Shown in pieces: positions 52,801 to 62,800 of a stretch of DNA of 64,000 nt. The position numbers were made by a program, and so were the translations under genes. Numbering within the stretch: the stretch's first letter is position 1; every line of letters starts with the position of its first letter. The DNA is from Desulfobulbaceae bacterium DB1. GTDB lineage: Bacteria; Desulfobacterota; Desulfobulbia; Desulfobulbales; SURF-16. Under the pieces are notes generated by a model that did no database searches, was not told where the DNA came from, and worked only from the letters and a program-made list of their open reading frames with translations. The stretch covers positions 1 through 64,000 of the forward strand of contig MQUF01000020.1 of assembly GCA_001914235.1 (NCBI GenBank), read 5' to 3'.

Positions 52801-54549
52801 ATGGCTGACGACAACCTCCCCCACCTGCCCAACCAGAAAGAACTGGAAAAAGAAATCGCCGACTATCTGAGCCGCAAATACGGCGGACAGGTCAAAATCG
52901 TTTCCGCCAGTCTCTTTCCCAATCCTGAAAGGGAGGGGGAAAGGAAAATGAAAATTCCGGCAAAGAAGCCGGCGTTCCATTTCGACCTCAAGCCCGAGGA
53001 GCTGGCCGCTTATCTTGATGAATATGTGATCCGTCAGGATGAGGCCAAGGCCATTCTTGCCACCAAGATATGCACCCATTTCAACCGCATCCGTCATGAC
53101 CGGGAAAGAGCAACGGGGGGGCAGACCGGTCGTATCAAAAGCAACGTGCTGCTCATCGGTCCCACCGGGGTCGGCAAGACTTACCTCATCAAGTTGATTG
53201 CCCGCCATATCGGCGTGCCCTTTGTCAAGGGTGACGCGACAAAGTTCAGCGAAACCGGCTATGTGGGTGGAGATGTCGATGATCTGGTCCGTGATCTGGT
53301 TCGCGAGGCGGACGGCGACATCGACAGGGCCCAATTCGGTATTATTTACGTGGATGAAATTGATAAAATCGCCTCATCTCCCTACCGCATCGGGGCGGAC
53401 GTCTCTCGTTCCGGGGTGCAGCGGGCTTTTCTGAAGCCCATGGAGGAAACCGAGGTGGAAATGAAGGTCGCCCATGACCCCATTTCTCAGCTCGAAGCCA
53501 TGGAGCATTACCGCGCCACCGGCAAACGGGAAAAAAGGGTGGTCAATACCCGCAATATCCTCTTTATCATGAGTGGCGCATTTGCCGGGCTGGAAAAGAA
53601 TATTAAAAAAAGGGTGCAGCAGCAGTCCATCGGTTTTGAAAAACCGGTAACATCCATCAAGGAAGATGCGCGGCTTTTCCGGCAGGTGAAGGCGGAAGAC
53701 CTCATTGAATTCGGTTTCGAGAGCGAGTTTGTCGGCAGGTTGCCGGTCATTGCCGTGCTTGATGAGTTGAGCGAGGATGATCTGTTCGAGATCCTCATCA
53801 ACCCCAACAGTCCGGTCGTGGTGGCGAAAAAGCAGGATTTCGCCTCCTATAAAATTCATCTGCAGTTCGAGGAGGAAGCGCTTCGTCTGATTGCGGCGCG
53901 GGCGGTGCGGGAACGGACCGGCGCCCGGGGGCTTGTCAGCGTCATGGAACATCTTCTTCTCCATTTTGAAAAAAGTCTGCCTTCAACCGAGATACGTTAT
54001 CTTGTCGTTACCCCGGAAATTGTGGTGAACCCCGGCCATGAACTGACGAAATTGCTGCGGCAGGAAAAAACGCAGCAGAAGCACCGTTCGCGTTACTATG
54101 AGCTGGTTGCCGATGAGTTTGAGCGGATTGTCCGCTTTATCCATGGGAAACAGGAGAGGCTGCTTCAGGCGTATGATATGACGTCGTCTGAGCATCGCAT
54201 AGAGATGATAGCCCTTCGCTGTCAGGAGGAGATCCGTGATCCCCGGGATGTGTGCAATGAGTTTATCGCCCTTGTCCGTCATATTCGGGAATGCGCCGAA
54301 CATGTCTCAGGTGAATACGGCCTGCCCATTTCATTTGACGATGAAGCGATCGACCGGATTGTGGCAAAAGAAGGGTGGAACGATGTCGGGGTGATTGAGC
54401 GCTGCGAAACGATCTTTCGCGTCTTTGAATACGGCTTGAAACTGATCCGTCAGAAAAAAAATGTGGATAATCTGCTGATAACGGTTAAAGGGGTTGAAAC
54501 ACCTGATATTTTTATCAACGATCTGGTGACCGAGATTTTTCGGCTGTAA
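52801..54549 (+). CDS. ClpX-like AAA+ ATPase with C-terminal extension
   Basis: 582 residues. A short N-terminus without the ClpX zinc finger precedes a ClpX-type AAA+ module: LIGPTGVGKTYL (Walker A), ATKFSETGYVGGDVDDLVRD, IIYVDEIDKIA (Walker B) and the ClpX-like ERTGARGLVSVMEHLL. A C-terminal domain of about 170 residues (about 410-582) is not part of ClpX. I do not see a clear IGF loop, so partnership with ClpP is doubtful. It may be a stand-alone unfoldase. A close site AGAGAGC precedes the ATG. Possible read-through from ntrX. Confidence 0.85.
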   Translation: MADDNLPHLPNQKELEKEIADYLSRKYGGQVKIVSASLFPNPEREGERKMKIPAKKPAFHFDLKPEELAAYLDEYVIRQDEAKAILATKICTHFNRIRHDRERATGGQTGRIKSNVLLIGPTGVGKTYLIKLIARHIGVPFVKGDATKFSETGYVGGDVDDLVRDLVREADGDIDRAQFGIIYVDEIDKIASSPYRIGADVSRSGVQRAFLKPMEETEVEMKVAHDPISQLEAMEHYRATGKREKRVVNTRNILFIMSGAFAGLEKNIKKRVQQQSIGFEKPVTSIKEDARLFRQVKAEDLIEFGFESEFVGRLPVIAVLDELSEDDLFEILINPNSPVVVAKKQDFASYKIHLQFEEEALRLIAARAVRERTGARGLVSVMEHLLLHFEKSLPSTEIRYLVVTPEIVVNPGHELTKLLRQEKTQQKHRSRYYELVADEFERIVRFIHGKQERLLQAYDMTSSEHRIEMIALRCQEEIRDPRDVCNEFIALVRHIRECAEHVSGEYGLPISFDDEAIDRIVAKEGWNDVGVIERCETIFRVFEYGLKLIRQKKNVDNLLITVKGVETPDIFINDLVTEIFRL

Positions 54550-54556
54550 TTGCGGC

Positions 54557-54612
54557 AAAATCCCATATTCCAGTTTGGGAAAGATGATTTCCATTCCGGA
54601 ATATGGGATTTT
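54557..54612. repeat. Perfect 15-bp inverted repeat
   Basis: AAAATCCCATATTCC and GGAATATGGGATTTT pair over 15 bases around a 26-base loop. It begins eight bases after the stop of the ClpX-like gene and ends in TTTT, so it may serve as its terminator. The long loop and A+T-rich stem are unlike a standard terminator. Confidence 0.65.
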
Positions 54613-54653
54613 AACTTTGAATTTTGATAAACTCGTAAAAAAGAAAAATTCAT

Positions 54654-54720
54654 CACAGAGTTCACAGAGATAACCCGCTGCAATAAAAAATATTTCTCTG
54701 TGTTCTCCGTGTGCTCTGTG
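54654..54720. repeat. CACAGAG-type interspersed inverted repeat
   Basis: Two CACAGAG copies (54654-54660, 54663-54669) face two CTCTGTG copies (54696-54702, 54714-54720). They form an imperfect hairpin upstream of hemB. The outer edge reads AACCACAGAG on the minus strand, matching the start of the mrp terminator hairpin. This looks like a small interspersed repeat of the genome. It could also affect hemB mRNA. Confidence 0.5.
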
Positions 54721-54783
54721 GTTAATAAAAATGTTTTTTTACGAAACCAATAACATTGACCTATTGTATCCGGAGGGAATTAT

Positions 54784-55758
54784 ATGATTTTTCCTGATTA
54801 TCGTCCCCGCAGATTTCGGCGGAATCCCCAGCTGCGCTCCCTGATCCGGGAAACGCGCCTGTCTCCCGAGCAGTTTATCTATCCGCTTTTTGTCATGCCC
54901 GGCAAGGGTGTGCGGCAAGAGATTTCTTCCATGCCCGGTGTTTTCCGCATGTCGGTTGACCAGCTCGGCAAGGAGGCCAAGGAGATTCTGGGCCTGGGGT
55001 TGAATCACGTCATTCTGTTTGGTCTTCCCGAGGCCAAGGATCCGGTTGGATCCGGCGCCCATGCCAAGGACGGCATCATCCAGCGTGCCATCAAGGAGCT
55101 GAAAAACAAGGCTCCGGAACTGATGATCACCACCGACGTCTGCCTCTGTGAGTATACCAGCCACGGCCATTGCGGCGTCATTTTAAACAAACAGGTGGAT
55201 AACGATGCGACCCTGGAGATTCTCGGCAAGGTTGCTCTTTCCCACGCCAAGGCCGGGGCCGATATCGTCGCCCCGTCCGATATGATGGACGGTCGGGTGG
55301 CGGAAATCCGCGGCACGCTTGATGAAAATAACTTCGAAATGGTGCCCATCATGTCCTACGCGGTCAAATACGCCTCCGCTTTTTACGGGCCGTTCCGTGA
55401 TGCCGCCGAATGCGCTCCCCAGGAGGGTGACCGCCAGGGATATCAGATGGACCCGGCAAATTCTCGGGAGGCGCTGCGCGAGGCAACCCTTGATGTTGAC
55501 GAGGGGGCGGATATCCTCATGGTGAAACCGGCAGTGGCTTATCTCGATATCATCAGCAAACTGCGCGACGAATTCGATCTGCCGATTGCCGCCTATCATG
55601 TCAGCGGCGAATATGCCATGATCAAGGCGGCGGGAGAACGCGGCTGGATCGATCCGCAGAGGGTCATGGCCGAAACCCTGCTTTCCATCCACCGGGCCGG
55701 CGCGGATATCATCATCACATACGGCGCTAAGGAAATGGCGAAAGTGTTGCAGGGATAG
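54784..55758 (+). CDS. hemB: Delta-aminolevulinic acid dehydratase (porphobilinogen synthase)
   Basis: 324 residues, standard length. The Cys metal site is present ([17 protein letters not shown]), as are both active-site lysines (in [19 protein letters not shown] and [10 protein letters not shown]) and the Mg2+ allosteric Glu region near the C-terminus. It condenses two ALA to porphobilinogen in haem and sirohaem synthesis. CGGAGG lies just before the ATG. It is followed 21 bases later by the nitroreductase gene, probably in one transcript. Confidence 0.97.
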   Translation: MIFPDYRPRRFRRNPQLRSLIRETRLSPEQFIYPLFVMPGKGVRQEISSMPGVFRMSVDQLGKEAKEILGLGLNHVILFGLPEAKDPVGSGAHAKDGIIQRAIKELKNKAPELMITTDVCLCEYTSHGHCGVILNKQVDNDATLEILGKVALSHAKAGADIVAPSDMMDGRVAEIRGTLDENNFEMVPIMSYAVKYASAFYGPFRDAAECAPQEGDRQGYQMDPANSREALREATLDVDEGADILMVKPAVAYLDIISKLRDEFDLPIAAYHVSGEYAMIKAAGERGWIDPQRVMAETLLSIHRAGADIIITYGAKEMAKVLQG

Positions 55759-55779
55759 GACGCCGGGAGAAGGAGGAGC

Positions 55780-56331
55780 ATGATGGACATAATGGCTGCG
55801 ATCCGCGATCGGCGCAGCATCCGCAGATTCACCGATGGCGGTGTCTCCCCTGAACAGGTGCGGCAACTGCTCGATGCGGTTCGCTGGGCTCCGTCATGGG
55901 GCAACAGCCAGTGCTGGGAAGTCATTGCCGTCAGAAACGCCGATGTCAAGCAACGGTTGCGGGAGCTCCTCAGTCCCAAGAACCCGGCCGGACCGGCAAT
56001 GACTCAGGCTCCCGTCGTTTTTGTCATGGCCGCGCAAATGAAGAAGTCCGGCTGGTACAAGGGGCAGATTGTCACCAAATTCAATGAATGGTTCATGTTT
56101 GATCTCGGCCTCGCCACCCAGAACCTGTGCCTGGCCGCCCATGGCCTCGGACTCGGTTCGGTGATTGCCGGTGCTTTTGATCACGAACGGGCAAGAGAAA
56201 TTCTTGCAATGCCGGAAGAGTACGAGGTGGTGACCATGATTCCGGTCGGTTATCCGGATCAGGCGCCGTCAGCGCCGAAAAGGCGAGAGGGAGACGATTT
56301 CGCCCACTTCGATCGGTTCGGCGGCAAATAA
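55780..56331 (+). CDS. Nitroreductase-family FMN oxidoreductase
   Basis: 183 residues, with the family opening IRDRRSIRRFTDGGVSPEQV, the FMN contact APSWGNSQCWEV and the later GLGSVIAGAFD segment. A homodimeric flavoenzyme of unknown substrate. Two close ATGs (55780 and 55783) follow GGAGAAGGAGGAGC. It is likely co-transcribed with hemB. The paired terminator lies just downstream. Confidence 0.9.
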   Translation: MMDIMAAIRDRRSIRRFTDGGVSPEQVRQLLDAVRWAPSWGNSQCWEVIAVRNADVKQRLRELLSPKNPAGPAMTQAPVVFVMAAQMKKSGWYKGQIVTKFNEWFMFDLGLATQNLCLAAHGLGLGSVIAGAFDHERAREILAMPEEYEVVTMIPVGYPDQAPSAPKRREGDDFAHFDRFGGK

Positions 56332-56350
56332 ACCAGGAAGATAAAACATC

Positions 56351-56383
56351 GGCAAAAGACGGGAGCCCCCCCTGTCTTTTGCC
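56351..56383. terminator. Bidirectional terminator between convergent genes
   Basis: GGCAAAAGACGGG and CCTGTCTTTTGCC pair over about 12 bases around a short C-rich loop. It lies 20 bases after the nitroreductase stop and touches the stop of the convergent YceH-family gene, so it can end both transcripts. Confidence 0.75.
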
Positions 56384-57030
56384 TATTCAAACTGTTTTTT
56401 GAAGTTTTCAAACGTCTCTTTCAGCCCATTCAGCTCTGTTCTGATCCCGGCGATTTCTTCCTCAAGCGCGGTGATTCGGTCTTTGCCTCGCCCTCTGTTG
56501 CCACTGTCCGACTCGACTGCCTCATGATAATCGTCCACCATCTGCACCTCGCCGCCCAGCAGATGGGCAAAACGCGATTCCTTGCGGCCCGGCTGTCTCG
56601 GCAATCGCACGACGAATTCCATGTCAATCAGGTTGTCCAGTGTTCTTTCCACGTCGGCAAGATCGGCAAATTCATAAAGACGGTCGGAACGGCCCCGCAG
56701 TTCTCCCACGGTCTGAGCTCCGCGCAGCAGAAGCAGGCACAGCAGGGCGGCCTCCTTGCGCAGCATGTTTTTACTCTTGCTGAAATTCTGTTCATATTTC
56801 GGGACCCGGCTGGCGTCGCTTTGCCGAGCGAAACGTTTGTCCTTCAGGCTCTGCACAGCCCGCATAACGGTCGTTTCGTCATAGGAAACCACCGGCTCCC
56901 GGTTTGATTTCTGGTTACAGGCGTTGACCAGGGCGTTCAGGGAAAGCGGATAATATTCCGGGGTTGCCATCTCTTTTTCCAGCAGACAGCCAAGGACGCG
57001 TATCTCTGTTTCATCCAGCAGTATATCCAT
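56383..57030 (-). CDS. DUF480/YceH-family protein
   Basis: 215 residues. The DUF480 signature starts LDETEIRVLGCLLEKEMATPEYYPLSLN and includes RGAQTVGELRGRSDRLYEF: two winged-helix repeats, suggesting nucleic-acid binding. A C-terminal coiled coil (about 180-215) follows. Function is not established. The ATG lies 39 bases after the metallophosphoesterase stop. It is probably in an operon with that gene. Confidence 0.92.
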   Translation of the reverse strand: MDILLDETEIRVLGCLLEKEMATPEYYPLSLNALVNACNQKSNREPVVSYDETTVMRAVQSLKDKRFARQSDASRVPKYEQNFSKSKNMLRKEAALLCLLLLRGAQTVGELRGRSDRLYEFADLADVERTLDNLIDMEFVVRLPRQPGRKESRFAHLLGGEVQMVDDYHEAVESDSGNRGRGKDRITALEEEIAGIRTELNGLKETFENFKKQFE

Positions 57031-57069
57031 AGTGACTCCGTTGGGTTGTGTGATGTTTGTCGAAAAAAA

Positions 57070-58218
57070 CTAATTTGAGTTGCCGTGGCTTTGTTTGGCG
57101 AAGGATATCTCAAACAAGGTAATTTCAGGAGGCGAAAGAAACCGCATGGGCGGCCCCCAGGTACCGGTACCCCGACTCGCATAGAGCAGGCCGCCTTCCG
57201 GGAGGCTGTAAAGACCGTTCTGCCTGGGAAAATGCAGCGCGGTCAAGAGGTTGAAGGGGAAAATCTGGCCGCGATGGGCGTGACCCGACAGCTGCAGGTC
57301 AAACAATCCCTCGCCGGCAGGGACTGGGACTGTGGGCCGGTGTTTGAGAAAAATGGTGAAAAGAGGAGATGCGTTGTCTTTAAGCAGGCCACGTTCGTCA
57401 CTGGTGCCCCCCGGGACATGCTCATCGTCGATGCCGATAAGTTGTATGCAGTTGCCGACAGCGGCGCTTTCATTGCGCAGCACGATAAAGCCGCTTCGAC
57501 GGAGAAAATCTATGCTCTGGCTGAGACCGGCATAGATTTCATGGTTGCCGATAACGGCAAATTTCCCCAGAGGCGGATCAATCATTTTCCATAAGTTGCT
57601 GACGCCGTTCAAATGATCGATCTGGGCGTCAACCATGTCACCGGTGGCCACCACCATGTCCGGCTTGATCCTATCCAGCAGTCGGGTGATGTTGCCGGTT
57701 GTTTTCTCCCGGTGGATCAGGCCGAGATGGAGGTCGGAAATCTGGATGATGCGCAGCTTTTCTCTTCCATGGCCCGGTTTTTCCGTTGTTATGGCGATTT
57801 TTTCCACCCGGATGGAGCCGGCTTCAAAATAGCCGTAGAGGGAAGCAATCAGGGCAATGAGCAGAACAGAGATGGAAACCGGAGCCGCGTGCAATGAAAA
57901 ACGCTGAAGATCGTGAAAGGCTAAGGAAAAAAGAAAACGGGCAATTTCCAGGCTTGCAATAAGCGTAAACATGCTGAAGGTGAAAAAGGCAAAGCCCATC
58001 CAGCCGTATCCGGTAAACGCCATCACCCTGGCTTGCTGATGATTGCCGTTGCCGTCCAGCAGGTGAATAAGGAGAGGGGCGAAAATCATCAGCGCCATCC
58101 ACAGGCAGACGGCGATCAGCAGCCGGCGATGTCCGTGGAGCAGAGGCGAGACGCCCCAGAAAATCAGGCCGTGCATCACGGTGTAGAGGGTGACGAAAAT
58201 GAAGATGAAAAGGGTCAT
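57070..58218 (-). CDS. Membrane-anchored metallophosphoesterase (YaeI/YkuE-like)
   Basis: 382 residues: four N-terminal TM helices (1 to about 140) and a calcineurin-like phosphoesterase domain with QISDLHLG, ATGDMVDA, VIGNHEIY and LSGHAHRGQIFPF, the dinuclear metal ligands. Members of this group act on cell-wall or lipid phosphodiesters, such as lipid A precursors. The substrate is not shown. It is followed by the YceH-family gene on the same strand and lies 90 bases after the R3H ATPase gene. Confidence 0.93.
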   Translation of the reverse strand: MTLFIFIFVTLYTVMHGLIFWGVSPLLHGHRRLLIAVCLWMALMIFAPLLIHLLDGNGNHQQARVMAFTGYGWMGFAFFTFSMFTLIASLEIARFLFSLAFHDLQRFSLHAAPVSISVLLIALIASLYGYFEAGSIRVEKIAITTEKPGHGREKLRIIQISDLHLGLIHREKTTGNITRLLDRIKPDMVVATGDMVDAQIDHLNGVSNLWKMIDPPLGKFAVIGNHEIYAGLSQSIDFLRRSGFIVLRNESAAVGNCIQLIGIDDEHVPGGTSDERGLLKDNASPLFTIFLKHRPTVPVPAGEGLFDLQLSGHAHRGQIFPFNLLTALHFPRQNGLYSLPEGGLLYASRGTGTWGPPMRFLSPPEITLFEISFAKQSHGNSN

Positions 58219-58308
58219 AGGGGTATTTTATTGGAATTAAGATTGATCTGCATTCATTTTTACCGGCAGGCTGTTTTTCCGGCAATCACTCTTGTATCGA
58301 TTGCGCTG

Positions 58309-59814
58309 TTATGGGTAGATGACCACCCGGCGGAAGGCCCCTTTGCCCTTGCTTTCGGTCATCAGGCCGCTGCGCTGGGCCAGCTGGTGTTGCAGGGCAC
58401 GGATGTTTGCCGGTTGCGGGGTCAGTTCCGCGGGCTGGCCGGCGGTCATCACCGTGTTTATGGCCTCTTCCGTTTCGGTCAGGGCAAAATCCCGCACGTT
58501 GCTTTTGGTGCCCAGTTCAAAAAATGAGTGAAGAAAATTCTCAAGTTGCATAACGGTGTTGCTTTTCAGGCAGTGGAGGGGAATGCCCTGGGATCGGAGT
58601 TCCCGCAGTCGGCGCGGCTGTCGTTTTTCCTGGGATTTTATGGTGAGCAGCAGGTCGGCCTGGTTGGGGTCGCTGACAACGGTGGCGGAAAGGGCAAATT
58701 TTTCAATCAGCCGTTCCAGCCGTTCGCGGCTGACGCCGTAAGTGAAAATGCGGACAGTCTTTTTTCTCGCTTTTTTATTTTGACCGGGCAGAGGCATGGC
58801 AGGATTTTCGGCTGGAACAATCTCCACTTTCCCATGGCTGTCGCGAATCCGTAATTCCGGCTGGACAGGACGGCCTCTGAGCAGACTGTCAACCACCGTT
58901 GCCAGTTCATGATGGACGGCCAGTTTGTGCCGTTCCTGGATTTCCACCAGGACATCAAAGGTGGAGGGCGCCTTGCGTTCCAACACCGTTTTTCTGGTAC
59001 TCCTTCTTCTGGCCTCTTCGTCGGAGAGGGTGACGGCCTGGACGCCACCCACCAGATCCGCCAGGGTGGGATTCTGCAGCAGATTATCAAGGGTGTTGCC
59101 GTGAGCCGTGGCAATGAGCTGCACCCCTCGCTCCGCGATGGTGCGGGCGGCCGCTGCCTCGGCTTCGGTACCGATTTCATCGATGACGATCACCTCCGGC
59201 ATGTGGTTTTCCACTGCCTCGATCATAACGGCATGCTGGCGGGCGGAAGAAGGAACCTGCATTCGCCTGGCCCGGCCGATACCGGGGTGCGGAATGTCGC
59301 CGTCGCCGCCGATCTCGTTTGATGTGTCAACGATGATTACCCGTTTGCCGAGATCATCGGCCATGACACGGGCTGATTCCCTGAGCAGGGTGGTTTTGCC
59401 GACGCCGGGCCTGCCGAGCAACAGAATCGATTTGCCGCTTTCAATCACATCCCTGAGAAAATCCACGGTGCCGATCAGTGCCCGCCCGACCCGGCAGGTG
59501 ATGCCGATGATGGTTCCCATCCGGTTGCGGATGGCGGAAATCCGGTGCAGGGTGCGTTGGATGCCGGCCCGGTTATCGTCGCTGAATCTGCCCACCCGGC
59601 TGATGATATAATTGATGTCCTCCATTGTCACAGGTGAGTGCGAAAAAATATCCATTCGATCCGGATAACGTATCTCCGGCGGACGGCCGAGATCGAGGAT
59701 AATTTCGATCAGATCAATGCTGCTCCCGCGCTTTTCTATTTCCTGCTTGATCTGCGGCGGAATGATGGACAGCAGCTGGGCAATATCGTCCCGGCTGTCT
59801 GGCTCGGATACCAT
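58309..59814 (-). CDS. SpoIIIAA/Ycf45-like ATPase with C-terminal R3H domain
   Basis: 501 residues. The P-loop domain has LLGRPGVGKTTLLRE, VIIVDTSNEIGGDGDIPHP, VIVIDEIGTEAEAAAARTIA and TAHGNTLDNLL, as in SpoIIIAA/Ycf45 ring ATPases. A second domain (about 345-430) and an R3H nucleic-acid-binding motif (RALQHQLAQRSGL...RRVVIYP) close the protein. It is not a sporulation gene here. I start at the ATG at 59814, where AGGAGG lies four bases upstream. It follows the large membrane-protein gene by 13 bases, so the two are probably one operon. Confidence 0.9.
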   Translation of the reverse strand: MVSEPDSRDDIAQLLSIIPPQIKQEIEKRGSSIDLIEIILDLGRPPEIRYPDRMDIFSHSPVTMEDINYIISRVGRFSDDNRAGIQRTLHRISAIRNRMGTIIGITCRVGRALIGTVDFLRDVIESGKSILLLGRPGVGKTTLLRESARVMADDLGKRVIIVDTSNEIGGDGDIPHPGIGRARRMQVPSSARQHAVMIEAVENHMPEVIVIDEIGTEAEAAAARTIAERGVQLIATAHGNTLDNLLQNPTLADLVGGVQAVTLSDEEARRRSTRKTVLERKAPSTFDVLVEIQERHKLAVHHELATVVDSLLRGRPVQPELRIRDSHGKVEIVPAENPAMPLPGQNKKARKKTVRIFTYGVSRERLERLIEKFALSATVVSDPNQADLLLTIKSQEKRQPRRLRELRSQGIPLHCLKSNTVMQLENFLHSFFELGTKSNVRDFALTETEEAINTVMTAGQPAELTPQPANIRALQHQLAQRSGLMTESKGKGAFRRVVIYP

Positions 59815-59827
59815 GATTCCTCCTGTC

Positions 59828-62800
59828 TCAACCGTTTTCACAGCGCACCAGCATCTGTTTGATGGATTTCAGATATCCCTCGGATCGTTCGAGATAAAAA
59901 GAGAGGGCGTGGGAAAATTTCCTGCCGATCACCCCATCGACAAAAAGCTGGCTTATCTGTCTTTCCTGCTCCAGGATGCGCTGGGAGGCAACCAGGATGC
60001 GTCGTTCTTCCGGTGACATCGACTTCATGATGGCGTGGAGTGTGCCGGCCGCCCGGGGTTGATACATCCAGATGTAAAGCAGGTCAAGGGCGTTGATAAT
60101 GAGAATTTTGGCAAGATCCGGTTTTTTTTCATTTATGGATTTCAAGAATTCTTTCGGGGATTCCAGCATTGAGATTACATCCGCTTCCGGGAAAAGGGTC
60201 TCCAGGGTGGCGTAGGTTTCAAAAACCTGTCCGATTTTGGATGAATAATCCATGGCGCGGAAACGGATATTCTTGAAACGATCGGCCAATCCCTCGATGA
60301 CGCCGGCCACGCAATCCGAGGCCAGCTTGGAAATGATCGCCGCCCACTTCTGCAGCACGGCGTCAACGGCAACGATGCCCGCGCCTGCGATGAGACCGCC
60401 GAGGCCCCAGTTGAAGAGCAGAGCCAGGGGGATGGAAAGAATACTGCGGAAAAAATTTCCGAACACCGCTGCCGTGGGAAGCCCGCGAAAAATATTGTGG
60501 CTTGAAATATAAATGCCGTTGGCCAGCGCCATGAGACTGTAAAGGGCAAAAGGACTTGTTCCGGTGGTAATGCCGAAACCCCGGTCCAGCAGGATCGTTT
60601 TGACCAGCAGATCAAGCAGGGGGACGGAAAAGCCGGTAAATAACAGCGAATCCGACAATCTTTCCCAGCTGACATAGTCGTTCCATTTCAACATGGGGGA
60701 GCGGGTGATTCCGCCGGCGCCGAGAACGGACTGAATGATGTTTCTGAAGCCGGTGATGCCGAACCAGATAAAGGCCCCGAAATAAGCGAGAAACCACCAG
60801 TCCTTGGTAAGCGCGAAGGTTGCAAAGGCGGGCAGGAAGCCGATGGATATCTTCAGGCTGTTTTTCAGGTGACTTTTGAGACAGCGCAAGGGGATTTTCC
60901 GTTGCTCCGCGGCCTTATCCCTGCGTGTCAAGCTCAGTTCGTTGTCCAGCGCCTGAATCCAGCCCAGGGTGGCCACGTTGCCGTGCGGTTCCATGTGGGT
61001 GGAGTAGGATTGCACCACCCAGTCCCTGTGCTGCTCATAGTGAAAGCTCATCGCAGAAGAGGCCGGGATCAGTTTGCAGGAGGGAATCAGGGAAACATCT
61101 TTGTGTTCCCATGGAATGTTTGCGTGATTCCACGCGGTATAGGTATTGGTTTTCGGGATATGGGTCACCTGCAGGTAGGCGGTGATGCGGACGGGAATCT
61201 GCCAGCGGGAGTGTTGCTGCTGGCGTTGGATTTTCCGCTGGACCCTGTGCGGAAGGGTGTTTTTCATGACAAGGCCCATGCCGTGGCGGTGTCGGGAGCT
61301 GCCGGTGGAATCACTGCCGATGCGCGATTTGAGGGCGGAATTCCTGTAAAAAGCATGCAGCTCGGGCATGTTGTGCAGTATGGTGGTCAGCTTTTTTCTT
61401 CTTTCCTCCCTGTCCGGGGACGGCGGCACCATTTCTTCCTCGTCCCGGATGATTTTCTGGATGACTCTTTTTAAATTGATGACATTGCCCTGATTGATTG
61501 CCAGCTGCAGGGTATTGATCTCGGCGTTATGCACCGATTGGCCGGAGGTATGGTCCTTGAGATTGAAAATCTCCAGATGCGTGATCTTGCCCCGGCAGTC
61601 ATAGAGAAGTTCCAGCACATCGGCCGGTCGCAGTTTGCAGAGATTCAAGGTGACGCGGGAACCGGAGTTGAGGCTGTTCAGCCGGTCGAGAAGCTCCACA
61701 GGGGAAAGCTGAAGAAGGCTGGGGACATCCGGTCCCTGGTGCGGTTCGTAGGGATTGTGGATGGCGAGGTTTTTCGAGGGCTGCAGGAAACTTTCGATAA
61801 TCGCGTCCGGATCAAGGGTGTTCATGATCTCAACGGCATGGGTAATACGCAGCCGTTCTTCCGGGTCGGCGCGGTCATAAACCTCGCGAAATTCATCCAC
61901 CAGGTTGCGCATGGCGGGCAGCATGCGATTATGGATGAATTTGGCAAGATGAAGAAGCGATGGTTGGCCGGATCCGACAAAGGAAAGGAAGTCGTCCCGT
62001 TCAAAAGAGGGAAGGTTGATGCCGTAGGCTTTGTTGATCAGGGGCAGATGTTTGTTGTTGAACTCCCGAAAGACCTCGATCACGTACCGCTGCTGATAGG
62101 CCGAAACCTTGCGGCCTTCGTCCATGAAAGATTTTGCCGGGTCTTTTTTGAAAAAATCGAGAAAATCCTGCTTGTCGGCAAAACCGCGCGGCGCCCAGAT
62201 CAGCTTGATGTAGCGGTCGCGGAATCCGGCGGAAAATTCGATACCGATCCTGACGGTGATATCCATGATTTCAGCCGATTCCAACAGTTCGGCGGCCACA
62301 TCCACATTGATAAAGTTGTAATAAATGACGGTCAGTCGCCGAATGCCCTTGATCCAGGCGTCCATCACCAGATGAGTGGGTGATTTTCTGCCCTTGGTGT
62401 TGGCGTCATGCACATGATCGTCAAAGGCGATCTGGTTCCATTCCTCCGGCATCTCGATTAAGTGATATTTGTCCAGCAGACTGCGGACAAAACCGGGCTT
62501 GCCGAAGGTGGCCGTGCGGAAATCACGGGCAAGGACGAGCTGGCGCAGATAATCGCCCTGGGAACGGATCAGTTCCTTCATGATTTCAATCAGCACGCGG
62601 GCGGTGTTGCGGCGCAGCATGCCCTGGGAGCTGCAGAGTACCTCGTCGCGCAAGGAACGCAGGGCATTCTGGCGATCAGTCGCCTTGCCCGCCTCGAGCG
62701 AACCAAGCAGATGGATAACCGCGTAGGCGATGCGCAGCCCCCTGGACGCGGTCATTTCCTTTATGCCGTGCGGATGGAGGTAGGGCGTCAGTAAATTTTT

